A stretch of DNA of 64,000 nucleotides from Bacillus sp. AFS037270 (GTDB lineage: Bacteria > Bacillota > Bacilli > Bacillales_B > DSM-18226). A program made the translations under genes and the position numbers. Of the stretch, positions 17,968 through 26,274 are shown one piece after another; the stretch's first letter is position 1, and every line of letters begins with the position of its first letter. The DNA is taken from the NCBI RefSeq assembly GCF_002585305.1, contig NZ_NUNF01000041.1, positions 1 to 64,000 of the forward strand. Direction: 5' to 3'. The notes under the pieces are model-generated. The model was not told the origin of the DNA and searched no databases. It worked only from the letters and a program-made list of their open reading frames with translations.

Positions 17968-18588
17968 ATGAAATTTACTATAAGGTTATTATTTTTTATA
18001 ATCGGGTTAGCAATCATGACCTTTGGGGTATGTATGACAATCAAGGTTGCTGATATTGGAGTGGGGGCATGGGATGCTTTAAATGTGGCCCTGACAGAAA
18101 GAGTGGGGCTATCAGTAGGAAAATGGGTTATGATAGATGGCGCCATTTTAGTCCTTGTTAATGCCCTTTTAGTCAAAAGAAGGCCGGACATTCTCTCACT
18201 TCTGACGATTATTGTCATTGGTTTGTTAGTGGATTTTTGGCTTGATACTGTATTTAATTTATTTGATGTAGAGCAGTTACTTGCTAAACTGGCAATGTTA
18301 TTGGTAGGAATCTTAATTATCGGATTTGGGGCCTCCATCTACTTGCAGGCTAAGTTTCCTCAAAGCCCGATTGACAATTTTATGTTAGCTATTAAAGAAC
18401 GGTTCCGTGTGAATTTAATGCTGGCGAAAACAATAGGTGAAATTACCGCTTTAATCCCTGCTTTTTTCCTAAATGGACCTATTTCATATGGAACGATTAT
18501 CATCACGTTTACAGTAGGACCGGCAATCCAATTGTTTTTTCCCTTTTTTGAAAAATTTATGCAGCGATTGCAAACGAAATATTCATAG
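17968..18588 (+). CDS. YczE/YyaS/YitT-family membrane protein
   Basis: 206 residues with five predicted membrane segments. The YczE signature is visible in the first half: GLAIMTFGVCMTIKVADIGV followed by GAWDALNVALTERVGLSVG. In the second half PQSPIDNFMLAIKERF matches the family. The biochemical role is unknown; YczE affects antibiotic production in B. subtilis. AAGGAGCGAGAA precedes the ATG. It lies upstream of yfkD, separated by about 100 bases. Confidence 0.85.
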   Translation: MKFTIRLLFFIIGLAIMTFGVCMTIKVADIGVGAWDALNVALTERVGLSVGKWVMIDGAILVLVNALLVKRRPDILSLLTIIVIGLLVDFWLDTVFNLFDVEQLLAKLAMLLVGILIIGFGASIYLQAKFPQSPIDNFMLAIKERFRVNLMLAKTIGEITALIPAFFLNGPISYGTIIITFTVGPAIQLFFPFFEKFMQRLQTKYS

Positions 18589-18689
18589 GTTAGGTAAAAA
18601 AGTCTTAGAGGGAAATGGATAATATGAGGGAACTCCGAAAAAACTACTAGCAGACTGATTAATGTTCTTAGTGAAAGGAGTTCCAACCC

Positions 18690-19499
18690 GTGAAGAAAAA
18701 TGTTTCTTTACTTATGACATTTCTATTAATGTTATCCTTTATCCCGTCAGCTTTTGCTCAAAAAGCCACGGTAAAACAAAACGCAGTAAAATATCAAGTT
18801 CCACCGTCTGTTCGTAATATTTCAAAAGAAAATACGTATCCGAATTCAACCCAGGATTTACCGTTACTACAGCCAAGTGATTTGACCAAAAAGCTTATTA
18901 ATTCATCAAGAGTTAAAATTCAAAATCCAGATCTCATTCGGATGCTCAATGAGTCAAGCATTAATAGCACTCCGTTTGCTCTCGGATACCGAGCCATTAT
19001 CTATCTTGGCCAGTGGCCATTAAACTACGAATCATCTGAAACCTCCCCTAACTGGGAGTATCAAAAGATTAACACCAATTATTTCGATAATCGCGGCGGC
19101 AAGACGCCGTATCAAATCAAATATGTGCAGGAATCACAGAAGGTAATTCGAGGCGGTCTGACGTCCAAAATCCCAAATGCCGAGGAAGTAAAAAAGATGA
19201 TGCTGTTAAAGGCTATGGAAAAGACTAATCTTCCTCTTGCTTTTGAAACGATAATTGGTACAGGTACAAAGAACGACCATATTTACAACATTCCTCCAAA
19301 TCGCTTAGGCTACTTATATGCCTATGCTCCAGGGGTGAATGAAAAAGGAAAGGTAACCTACGGGGAAGTCTATTTGATGCTTAAAGGAAGTAAGAAGTTT
19401 ATTGTCATCAAGAACGTTACTTCTCAGGGCATTGGTGCATGGATCCCTGTTCAGGATTATGTATCCTTTGGCTTTGCCGCTTCGGAACGGCCAAGATAA
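18690..19499 (+). CDS. yfkD: YfkD-like secreted protein
   Basis: 269 residues with a clear N-terminal signal peptide (KKNVSLLMTFLLMLSFIPSA, cleavage near AFA-Q). The remainder matches my memory of B. subtilis YfkD, including SNWEYQKIN-type and GTGTKNDHIYNIPPNRLGYL segments. Function unknown; probably exported. The start is GTG after AAAGGAG. Its neighbourhood (yfkF, chaA, yfkD) keeps the B. subtilis gene set. Confidence 0.85.
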   Translation: MKKNVSLLMTFLLMLSFIPSAFAQKATVKQNAVKYQVPPSVRNISKENTYPNSTQDLPLLQPSDLTKKLINSSRVKIQNPDLIRMLNESSINSTPFALGYRAIIYLGQWPLNYESSETSPNWEYQKINTNYFDNRGGKTPYQIKYVQESQKVIRGGLTSKIPNAEEVKKMMLLKAMEKTNLPLAFETIIGTGTKNDHIYNIPPNRLGYLYAYAPGVNEKGKVTYGEVYLMLKGSKKFIVIKNVTSQGIGAWIPVQDYVSFGFAASERPR

Positions 19500-19511
19500 C
19501 AAAATTTTTCA

Positions 19512-19540
19512 GGACTCCTCAAAACTGAGGGGTTCTTTTT
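19512..19540 (+). terminator. Terminator of the yfkD-like gene
   Basis: Stem GGACTCCTC / GAGGGGTTC (with G-U pairs) followed by six T. Confidence 0.75.
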
Positions 19541-19628
19541 TCAATAATAATGGGCAAAATAGGATTAACCCATTGCCAAAGTTCCTATATTTCGATAGGA
19601 TGGAACGGTAATGAAAGGAGTGGATCAT

Positions 19629-19826
19629 TTGGGCAGCCCAATTCAAAATAAAAATACGCAAGTGGATTTTTTAAAACACCGTTTAAACATGTTTATTGAT
19701 GTCCTTGATGCGATCGATCCTAAAGATGCTGATTTAGAGGATATCGACCGTTTAATCGCGATGCTGGATGATATGGAGTCTAAGTGCCGTGAATTTAATA
19801 ATCGTGAAGTAAGTGAGTCTGTTTAA
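19629..19826 (+). CDS. SE1561 family protein
   Basis: 65 residues with the conserved core NKNTQVDFLKHRLNMFIDVL, then LEDIDRLIAMLDDMESKC. This matches the small SE1561 family of Bacillales, function unknown, predicted all-helical. The TTG start lies eight bases after AAAGGAG; an upstream in-frame ATG overlaps that ribosome binding site and is rejected. Confidence 0.8.
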   Translation: MGSPIQNKNTQVDFLKHRLNMFIDVLDAIDPKDADLEDIDRLIAMLDDMESKCREFNNREVSESV

Positions 19827-19843
19827 ATAACAGGCTCTTTTTT
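19815..19843 (+). terminator. Terminator of the SE1561 gene
   Basis: Stem GAGTCTG / CAGGCTC followed by seven T, overlapping the stop codon. Confidence 0.7.
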
Positions 19844-19978
19844 ATGACTTGTACATGTTGCCAATAGCAAGCTTATCCTTTAATTTGAATGATTATAGGA
19901 GTATAATGTAAGCGTACAAATAGTTGTAAAATTGAAAATAGCTGAAAATTGGGGAACAAAGGGAAAGGGGTACTCGAA

Positions 19979-21526
19979 TTGAATATTGAAAAACTTCAAG
20001 AAAGCATGTACGAGCTAATTGTTGAAACATCAACTAAACTTCCGAAAGACGTTCGCCGTGCTGTGTTAGCTGCAAAGCAAAAAGAAAATGCAGGAACAAG
20101 TGCTGCCATGAGTCTTGCCACAATCACCAATAATATTAAAATGGCTGACGATCAGGTATCGCCAATCTGTCAAGATACTGGCCTGCCAACCTTTAAAATT
20201 AAGACACCTGTGGGCGTTAACCAATTAGAAATTAAAGAGGCCATCAGAAATGCCATTGTTCTTGCGACAAAAGAAGGTAAATTGCGTCCGAACTCGGTTG
20301 ATTCTTTAACAGGTGAAAATAGCGGCGATAACCTTGGCGCCGGCGTACCGGTCATCAAATTCGACCAATGGGAAAAAGACTATATTGACGTGCGTCTGAT
20401 TTTAAAAGGCGGCGGTTGTGAGAACAAAAACATTCAATACAGCCTCCCATGTGAATTAGATGGGCTTGGCCGTGCAGGACGTGACCTTGATGGTATCCGC
20501 AAATGCATCATGCATTCCGTTTACCAAGCACAGGGACAAGGCTGCAGCGCTGGTTTTATTGGTGTAGGAATCGGCGGTGACCGTTCATCAGGTTATGATT
20601 TAGCCAAAGAGCAATTATTCCGTTCGGTTGAGGATGTAAATCCAAACGAGGATCTTCGCAAGCTAGAAGAGTATGTAATGGAAAATGCGAATAAATTAGG
20701 AATTGGGACGATGGGATTCGGTGGCGAAGCGACCCTTTTAGGATGTAAAGTAGGCGTCATGAATCGTATTCCAGCGAGCTTCTACGTTTCCGTTGCTTAT
20801 AACTGCTGGGCTTTCCGCCGTTTAGGTGTAAGTGTGGATGCTGAGACGGGTGAGATTAAAGAGTGGGCATACCAAGATGGTGAGTTCATTGATTTTGCAG
20901 AAACGGAAGCTGAAAAGGAAACAGCTGCCGCTTCTTCTACCTCTGATGTGATTACGTTAGAAGCCCCGATTACAGAAGAAAAGATTCGTTCGTTAAAGGT
21001 TGGCGACGTTGTCCAAATTAATGGATTAATGTACACCGGCCGTGATGCGATTCATAAGTATTTAAGTGACCATGATGCACCGGTTGATTTAAATGGTCAG
21101 GTGATTTATCATTGTGGTCCAGTCATGTTGAAGGACGAAAATGGCGAGTGGCATGTGAAAGCAGCCGGCCCGACAACGAGTATTCGAGAGGAGCCTTATC
21201 AAGGCGATATCATGAAGAAGTTCGGTATCCGGGCTGTGATTGGTAAGGGTGGAATGGGTCCGAAAACATTGGCAGCTTTGAAAGAACATGGCGGGGTTTA
21301 TTTGAACGCGATCGGTGGGGCAGCTCAGTATTATGCGGATTGTATTAAAGGCGTAGAGGGCGTTGATTTAATGCAGTTTGGTATTCCAGAAGCGATGTGG
21401 CACTTGCGTGTTGAAGGCTTTACTGCCGTTGTAACGATGGATTCGCATGGTAACAGTCTGCATGCTGATGTAGATAAGTCTTCATTGGAGAAATTAGCTC
21501 AGTTTAAGGAGCCGGTTTTTAAATAA
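19979..21526 (+). CDS. fumA: Class I (iron-sulfur) fumarate hydratase
   Basis: About 515 residues. It interconverts fumarate and malate in the TCA cycle using a 4Fe-4S cluster. The N-terminal catalytic domain has SPICQDTGLPTFKI and, around residue 200, the Cys-rich segment with GGGCENKNIQYSLPCEL and QGQGCSAGFIGVGIGGDR. The C-terminal beta domain has AAGPTTSIREEPYQGDIM and KGGMGPKTLAALKEHGG. TTG is the start, after AAAGGGG. B. subtilis uses the class II enzyme CitG; class I occurs in other Bacillaceae. Confidence 0.93.
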   Translation: MNIEKLQESMYELIVETSTKLPKDVRRAVLAAKQKENAGTSAAMSLATITNNIKMADDQVSPICQDTGLPTFKIKTPVGVNQLEIKEAIRNAIVLATKEGKLRPNSVDSLTGENSGDNLGAGVPVIKFDQWEKDYIDVRLILKGGGCENKNIQYSLPCELDGLGRAGRDLDGIRKCIMHSVYQAQGQGCSAGFIGVGIGGDRSSGYDLAKEQLFRSVEDVNPNEDLRKLEEYVMENANKLGIGTMGFGGEATLLGCKVGVMNRIPASFYVSVAYNCWAFRRLGVSVDAETGEIKEWAYQDGEFIDFAETEAEKETAAASSTSDVITLEAPITEEKIRSLKVGDVVQINGLMYTGRDAIHKYLSDHDAPVDLNGQVIYHCGPVMLKDENGEWHVKAAGPTTSIREEPYQGDIMKKFGIRAVIGKGGMGPKTLAALKEHGGVYLNAIGGAAQYYADCIKGVEGVDLMQFGIPEAMWHLRVEGFTAVVTMDSHGNSLHADVDKSSLEKLAQFKEPVFK

Positions 21527-21534
21527 GAGGTTGG

Positions 21535-21570
21535 GGGATAGGCAAGAACGATGAGCCTATCCCGTTTTTT
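21535..21570 (+). terminator. Terminator of fumA
   Basis: Stem GGGATAGGC / GCCTATCCC with an 11-base loop, followed by seven T. Confidence 0.85.
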
Positions 21571-21586
21571 TGTGGTTGTTGGAGGG

Positions 21587-21701
21587 ATTTGTTAATATAA
21601 TCTTGATTTTGTTAATATGGTATGAAATTTTGTTAATATATCCTAGGATTTTGTTAATATCCTCAAATTTTTGTTAATATCGACCCGAATTTTGTTAATA
21701 A
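21587..21701 (+). repeat. Six-copy direct repeat array with 20/21-bp period
   Basis: Six copies of TTTTGTTAATAT (first and last slightly shortened) in the same orientation. Their G positions are 21591, 21611, 21632, 21653, 21673 and 21694, giving intervals of 20, 21, 21, 20 and 21 bases. The 8-9 bases between cores are not conserved. The period equals two helical turns, so bound proteins would all face one side. The array lies between the fumA terminator and the NERD gene. Function unknown. Confidence 0.8.
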
Positions 21702-21795
21702 AGCATTAAAGCAGTATAGCGGATTCAAAAAAAACAAGAGGAATTCTTAAAATAATGTCGAAATAGATGATAAATTAGCTAAAGGAGGGTAAAAT

Positions 21796-22761
21796 TTGTT
21801 CGATTTACCATTAATTAAGCCCATAACGCTACAACAGGCAGAAGTTGCTCAAAGAAGATTACCGAGTAATCATCCAATGATGGCAGAGGTGGAGTTAAAA
21901 ATCAGGATTTTAGCTTCAGGATATAAAGGAGAGAAAACGTTGAACTATTTTCTTGGATTACTCCCTGAAAAGAATTATCATATTTTTCATGGTCTCCGAC
22001 TTCCTGCCAGGAATTCCTTCTTCCAAATGGATGCTCACCTTCTTTCTCCGAAACTAATCATTCTCCTAGAGTCAAAAAACTATTCCGGAACACTTACATT
22101 GGAAAGACACCAGATAACGCAGGAGAATATTAATACGAAAATGGTCTATGATAATCCAATTTCACAGGTAAATAGGCATAAAATCCTTTTACAATATTTT
22201 TTTCAAAAGTATCAAATACCTCCTATTCCTATTGAGACGGTAGTTGTTTTCACTAATTCATCAACAGAAATTAAAATTGCTCAAGGGTACCATGAGGCAG
22301 AAAAAAAGATTTGTAAGGCCAGTAACCTTTTGAAAAAAATTGAAGAACTTGAGAAATACTACAATAAAGATAGAGTAGATCAAAAAACGATTGGAAAAAT
22401 AAAAAGACTACTTTTGAGTAAACACACCCCGTACAGATCAGACTTTTTAGGTTCACTCGGGATTAATAAAAGTGATATTTTACCAGGGGTTTGCTGTTCA
22501 AACTGTTTATACATGCCTATGGATTACAAAAAAAATAAGTGGATTTGCCCAGTTTGTCTAAAAATTTCTAAAGAAGGCAGCTCTGAAGCGATTAACGATT
22601 TCTTTCTTCTTATCAACATCACAATTACCAATTCGGAACTACGAGAATTTCTTCAACTACCCACAAGAAGGGCCTCCTCCTATCAATTGGAATTGCTAAA
22701 TTTACCCTCAACCGGAACGAAAAAAGGACGTGTCTACCATCAGCCTAAAGATTTCCTTTAA
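21796..22761 (+). CDS. NERD domain protein (nuclease-related) with C-terminal zinc ribbon
   Basis: 321 residues. The NERD domain spans about residues 40-140: GEKTLNYFLGLL, FQMDAHLLSPKLIILLESKN, with an Asp and an E-x-K that fit a restriction-nuclease-like active site. The C-terminal part has a four-cysteine ribbon: CCSNC and CPVC about 20 residues apart. It probably binds or cuts DNA or RNA; no role is established. The TTG start follows TAAAGGAGGG. Confidence 0.85.
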   Translation: MFDLPLIKPITLQQAEVAQRRLPSNHPMMAEVELKIRILASGYKGEKTLNYFLGLLPEKNYHIFHGLRLPARNSFFQMDAHLLSPKLIILLESKNYSGTLTLERHQITQENINTKMVYDNPISQVNRHKILLQYFFQKYQIPPIPIETVVVFTNSSTEIKIAQGYHEAEKKICKASNLLKKIEELEKYYNKDRVDQKTIGKIKRLLLSKHTPYRSDFLGSLGINKSDILPGVCCSNCLYMPMDYKKNKWICPVCLKISKEGSSEAINDFFLLINITITNSELREFLQLPTRRASSYQLELLNLPSTGTKKGRVYHQPKDFL

Positions 22762-22825
22762 ATACTAATTATCCTTTCCCCTTAAATAACAAACACTAAA
22801 AAAAATAAAAATAGGGGGAACATGG

Positions 22826-23584
22826 ATGAAACGCTTAATCACTTTTCTTGCGATCATGTGCTTACTAATCCCAACAAGTACATATGCTTCCGTATCCAAT
22901 CAGCCAATAAACTGGGGGTTTAAAAAAGCTCAAAATGAGATACCGCCGGAAGCAGGAGCCCAGTATGACCAGATTCTCGCCAAATACGGTGCTTTTTATA
23001 AAGGCGACCCGAAATCCAAAGTCTTATATATGACCTTTGACAGCGGTTATGAAAATGGCTTCATGCCGAAAATTCTCGAAGTGTTGAAAAAGGAAAAAGT
23101 GCCAGCTGCCTTTTTTGTAACAGGACACTTTTTAAATTCTCAGCCTGAGCTTGCCAAACAAATGGTAAAAGAAGGACATATCATCGGCAATCATTCCTGG
23201 AGCCATCCAGATTTTACAGCCGTCGGTGATGCAAAAATCCGGGAGGAGCTTCAAAAAGTTAAGGTTAAAGCAAAAGAAGTAACTGGGCAAAAAGAAATGA
23301 AGTACCTACGTCCGCCGCGTGGTGTTTTCAGTGAAAGGACGTTAAAAGTGGCCAAAGAAGAGGGCTACACACATGTCTTTTGGTCGCTTGCCTTTGTTGA
23401 CTGGAATGTTAATCAACAAAAAGGCTGGCAATATTCCTACAACAATATCATGAAGCAAATCCATCCTGGATGCGTAATACTGCTTCATTCTATTTCAAAA
23501 GATAACGCCGATGCACTTGAACAAGCGATTAAGGATTTGAAAAAGAGAGGCTACAAATTCAAAAGTCTCGATGATTTTCAATAA
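22826..23584 (+). CDS. pdaA: Delta-lactam-biosynthetic polysaccharide deacetylase PdaA
   Basis: 252 residues with a signal peptide (KRLITFLAIMCLLIPTSTYA). The NodB deacetylase domain shows TFDSGYENGFMPKILEVLKK (metal-binding Asp), HIIGNHSWSHPDFT (His-x3-His) and RPPRGVFSERTL. PdaA de-N-acetylates muramic acid during spore cortex synthesis, so muramic delta-lactam can form and germination enzymes can recognise the cortex. Its presence supports a spore-forming host. Confidence 0.93.
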   Translation: MKRLITFLAIMCLLIPTSTYASVSNQPINWGFKKAQNEIPPEAGAQYDQILAKYGAFYKGDPKSKVLYMTFDSGYENGFMPKILEVLKKEKVPAAFFVTGHFLNSQPELAKQMVKEGHIIGNHSWSHPDFTAVGDAKIREELQKVKVKAKEVTGQKEMKYLRPPRGVFSERTLKVAKEEGYTHVFWSLAFVDWNVNQQKGWQYSYNNIMKQIHPGCVILLHSISKDNADALEQAIKDLKKRGYKFKSLDDFQ

Positions 23585-23600
23585 TCTAAGTAGACTAACA

Positions 23601-23626
23601 AAGCCGAATTCAACAGAATTCGGCTT
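23601..23626 (+). terminator. Terminator of pdaA (copy 1 of a duplicated hairpin)
   Basis: Stem AAGCCGAATTC / GAATTCGGCTT with loop AACA. The identical 26-bp hairpin occurs again at 30877-30902, at the other end of the glycan cluster. Confidence 0.8.
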
Positions 23627-23705
23627 CGCCGTGAATTTTATTATCCCCTGTGGGCGTTGCCTTTTTACGTTTCTGTAAAGTTTTTTTAACGCTGAATAAT
23701 CTCTA

Positions 23706-24731
23706 TCACTCTTTATTATCTATAAATCGTTCTTGTTCTAATTTTTCAATTTGTTCTGTTGGAACTAAAGTATCTGAATATTGCCGAATAACAGTTGATT
23801 TTAATATATTTATTTCTTGAATATCCTTTCCTAATAATTCCGCCTGCAATAATATCTCTGGTTCATTCACACCTAATAGTGCACGCATTCCGGTTGTACT
23901 ACTGAACCTAGGGTTTATTTCAAAAATATAAGGGCTGCCATTCCAAAGACGAAGTTGAAAATTGCATGGTCCATACGGTTTAAGAGCTTTAGCTATTTCC
24001 TGACAATAATTTGTAATGCTGTTAAAATCATCAGACTTTGCAACCATTGTAATGCCATCTTGTAAATATCTTTTTAATGCAATAGAGGATAAGACTTTGC
24101 CGTTTTCTCCACAACAAATTCCAACGGTATATTCTTCTTGGTCGTTAGGAAGATATTGCTGAAAAATCATATCTTTTTTCTCGAGCAGAACAAGCTTCAA
24201 GTAACTTAAATCCTTTACCACATGAATATCTTCAGAGCCCTTGCCATGTCTTGGTTTAGCAATAAAAGGGAAGCCCACCTCTTGAATAAAAGAACTGATC
24301 TGTTCTTTATCTTCTGGATATCGAATTGTTATGGGAAAATGGAAATTATGTTCTTTTAGAAAGTTAACGGTATTCCATTTATCATTGCATATAGATAAGA
24401 CCTTTGTTGTATTAGTGAATACCTTAGCTCCAGTTTGGTGCTCAATCAATGCTTTGTATTGGCTGTAGAAGGGGAGTTCCTGTGCTGAGGCTATAAATAG
24501 GGCATGAATTTTTTCCTTAGTTAAGATTTCAAGTACTTTTTCTAAATAGTGCTGTTCTTCCTTGACAGGCGGAACAAGGTAACTGCGATGTGCAATATGG
24601 AGTCCTATTGCCAGTGAATGTGTATCAGTAGCTACTAAATGGACATTTAGCTTTGAATTTAATAGGGATTGAATGACTGCTGAACCATAAATCGAACCCG
24701 ACCCGGTAATAAGTATATTTAATTTATTCAT
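23706..24731 (-). CDS. ATP-grasp domain ligase-like protein
   Basis: 341 residues. An N-terminal Rossmann-like segment (NILITGSGSIYGSAVIQSLL) precedes an ATP-grasp fold of the carbamoyl-phosphate-synthase type: FPFIAKPRHGKGSEDIHVV, FQQYLPNDQEEYTVGICCGE, and FEINPRFSSTTGMRALLGVN with the Mg-binding Glu and Asn. Such proteins form amide or peptide bonds through an acyl-phosphate. It is the last gene of a five-gene minus-strand operon, overlapping the WbqC gene by 8 bases. A role in attaching an acyl or amino-acid group to an aminosugar is inference. Confidence 0.85.
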   Translation of the reverse strand: MNKLNILITGSGSIYGSAVIQSLLNSKLNVHLVATDTHSLAIGLHIAHRSYLVPPVKEEQHYLEKVLEILTKEKIHALFIASAQELPFYSQYKALIEHQTGAKVFTNTTKVLSICNDKWNTVNFLKEHNFHFPITIRYPEDKEQISSFIQEVGFPFIAKPRHGKGSEDIHVVKDLSYLKLVLLEKKDMIFQQYLPNDQEEYTVGICCGENGKVLSSIALKRYLQDGITMVAKSDDFNSITNYCQEIAKALKPYGPCNFQLRLWNGSPYIFEINPRFSSTTGMRALLGVNEPEILLQAELLGKDIQEINILKSTVIRQYSDTLVPTEQIEKLEQERFIDNKE

Positions 24732-25413
24732 GAATCACCTGTTTTTGAATTAATTCTTTACTTTTTGGTCCACAATTAAAAAGCAAATCAATAGCCGACA
24801 AATTAGGTGAAAAATCGCCCCATAACTGGGTGTATTGAGGGTGATCAAATTTCTGATAAACCAAGCTTATTTGATTCCGCTCAAATTCTTTTTCGTCGTT
24901 GTAGACCTTTGCCCCAGTTCCAGATAAATAAATGGTTGCATGTAATGATTTACACAGATTAATGATTTTTTCACCTTTATGACCTGTTGAATCTGGAATC
25001 TCTGAGGAAAGAATGATAGGAGTATTAATCTCAAGGATTGTTCGCATTACTTCAATTATTCTTAAGTTAAATAATGCTAATTTTTCATCAGGATTTTCAT
25101 ATATGGGCAAAAAAAGATCCTTAAATTCTTTCCAGAAAGGAGCCCTTGCATAATTTCTCTGAATCGTGGTCCAATGGTTTTGAGCCCACTTTGAATCACT
25201 AGAGATGGTTACTTCATTAATTAGACCATTTTTATGAGCTAATGGTATAGTTAATAATCTGGGGCCATCGGGGCTTTTTATTTTGTTTCTATGGGTGATC
25301 GCCGTTTTTGAAAAGGGCACATCATCAAGGATGACAAACAAATCACAAGACAACATTTTGTGGAAATATCCGCACCAGGGAAGGTAGTTAGGTTGATGAA
25401 TCGCAATGATCAT
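24724..25413 (-). CDS. WbqC family protein
   Basis: 229 residues with the WbqC-like hallmark at the N-terminus (IAIHQPNYLPWCGYFHKMLS) and the later THRNKIKSPDGPRLLTIPLA. Members occur in O-antigen and capsule clusters and are thought to help build or attach sugar substituents; the reaction is not settled. Its ATG overlaps the stop of the LpxC-like gene (ATGA), so the two are translationally coupled. Confidence 0.85.
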   Translation of the reverse strand: MIIAIHQPNYLPWCGYFHKMLSCDLFVILDDVPFSKTAITHRNKIKSPDGPRLLTIPLAHKNGLINEVTISSDSKWAQNHWTTIQRNYARAPFWKEFKDLFLPIYENPDEKLALFNLRIIEVMRTILEINTPIILSSEIPDSTGHKGEKIINLCKSLHATIYLSGTGAKVYNDEKEFERNQISLVYQKFDHPQYTQLWGDFSPNLSAIDLLFNCGPKSKELIQKQVIHE

Positions 25414-26261
25414 GGTAAATCATCCAGTAAGTTTGACTTTAGTTTTTGGGCCATCCTAATATTAGATTTATGTCCAGTGCGTATTCCGATAAAATGTCCT
25501 TTAACAGGCATACCAATGGTGCCGATGTCTCCTAACAAATCGACTAATTTATGCCGAGCAGGCTCATTATCCCAAGTGAGATTAGCCTTCGCATCTTTGG
25601 AAATGACTAGGCATTGGTCCATTGTACTGCCGATTAACTTTTCAACTAGTTCAAATTCATAATCCATAATATATGATCTTGCTGATGACAGCTCGGAAAT
25701 AAAGTCTTTATCCGAGGTGACCTTAAAGTGAGCGATTTGGGTTGGGAGCTGTTTTCCCGGATAATCAAGCAGATAAGTAAAAACAGTTTCAGGTGCTGGA
25801 AGGGCCAATAAGATACTTTCATAACTATTTCCTTCGTAAATAAAGGAATCAAAGACCCATTGGGGTTTTGTAATAGTTAGATATCTTTTGGGTGTATTTT
25901 GAGGAATGGGTTCTGCTTGGATAAGGGCATCCACAAAATCCTTGCTGCTAAAATGACTGACAACTGGAATATGAGAGCTGTCTAGGTGTACTCTTATATT
26001 ATCAATTCCCAATCCTATGATCGCTGCTAAAAGGTGCTCTGTGTGCTCAATTTGAATATTATTTTTCACTAAAGAGGTCCATCGTGAATCAGTACGAGCG
26101 TATTCCGTTTCACATACAACTTCCGGCCTCCCTGGAAGATCGTCCCGAACAAAAACAATCCCCGTATCGGGTAAAGCGGGTGAAAAGGTGACGGATGACT
26201 CGTATTGACCCGTGATTGACCTGCCGCTGCATTTGGCAGAATACTTGATTGTCTTTTGCAT
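25410..26261 (-). CDS. LpxC-like UDP-acyl-GlcNAc deacetylase
   Basis: 283 residues. LpxC removes the 2-N-acetyl group from UDP-3-acyl-GlcNAc in lipid A synthesis. The zinc and catalytic residues are all visible: Glu75-His76 in HTEHLLAAIIGLGIDN, His237 and Asp241 in ARHKLVDLLGDIG, and His264 in RTGHKSN. They nearly match E. coli numbering (78, 79, 238, 242, 265). The usual EVPIMDGS segment is replaced by SHIPVVSHFSS. GGGGATC precedes the ATG. LpxC is unexpected in a monoderm spore former; a role on a spore or cell-surface sugar is inferred. Confidence 0.88.
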   Translation of the reverse strand: MQKTIKYSAKCSGRSITGQYESSVTFSPALPDTGIVFVRDDLPGRPEVVCETEYARTDSRWTSLVKNNIQIEHTEHLLAAIIGLGIDNIRVHLDSSHIPVVSHFSSKDFVDALIQAEPIPQNTPKRYLTITKPQWVFDSFIYEGNSYESILLALPAPETVFTYLLDYPGKQLPTQIAHFKVTSDKDFISELSSARSYIMDYEFELVEKLIGSTMDQCLVISKDAKANLTWDNEPARHKLVDLLGDIGTIGMPVKGHFIGIRTGHKSNIRMAQKLKSNLLDDLP

Positions 26262-26274
26262 GGTGATCCCCGAC

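Noticed and set aside
21587..21701. CRISPR array
   Set aside because: The repeat core is only 12 bases and spacers are 8-9 bases, far too short for CRISPR, and no cas genes are present.
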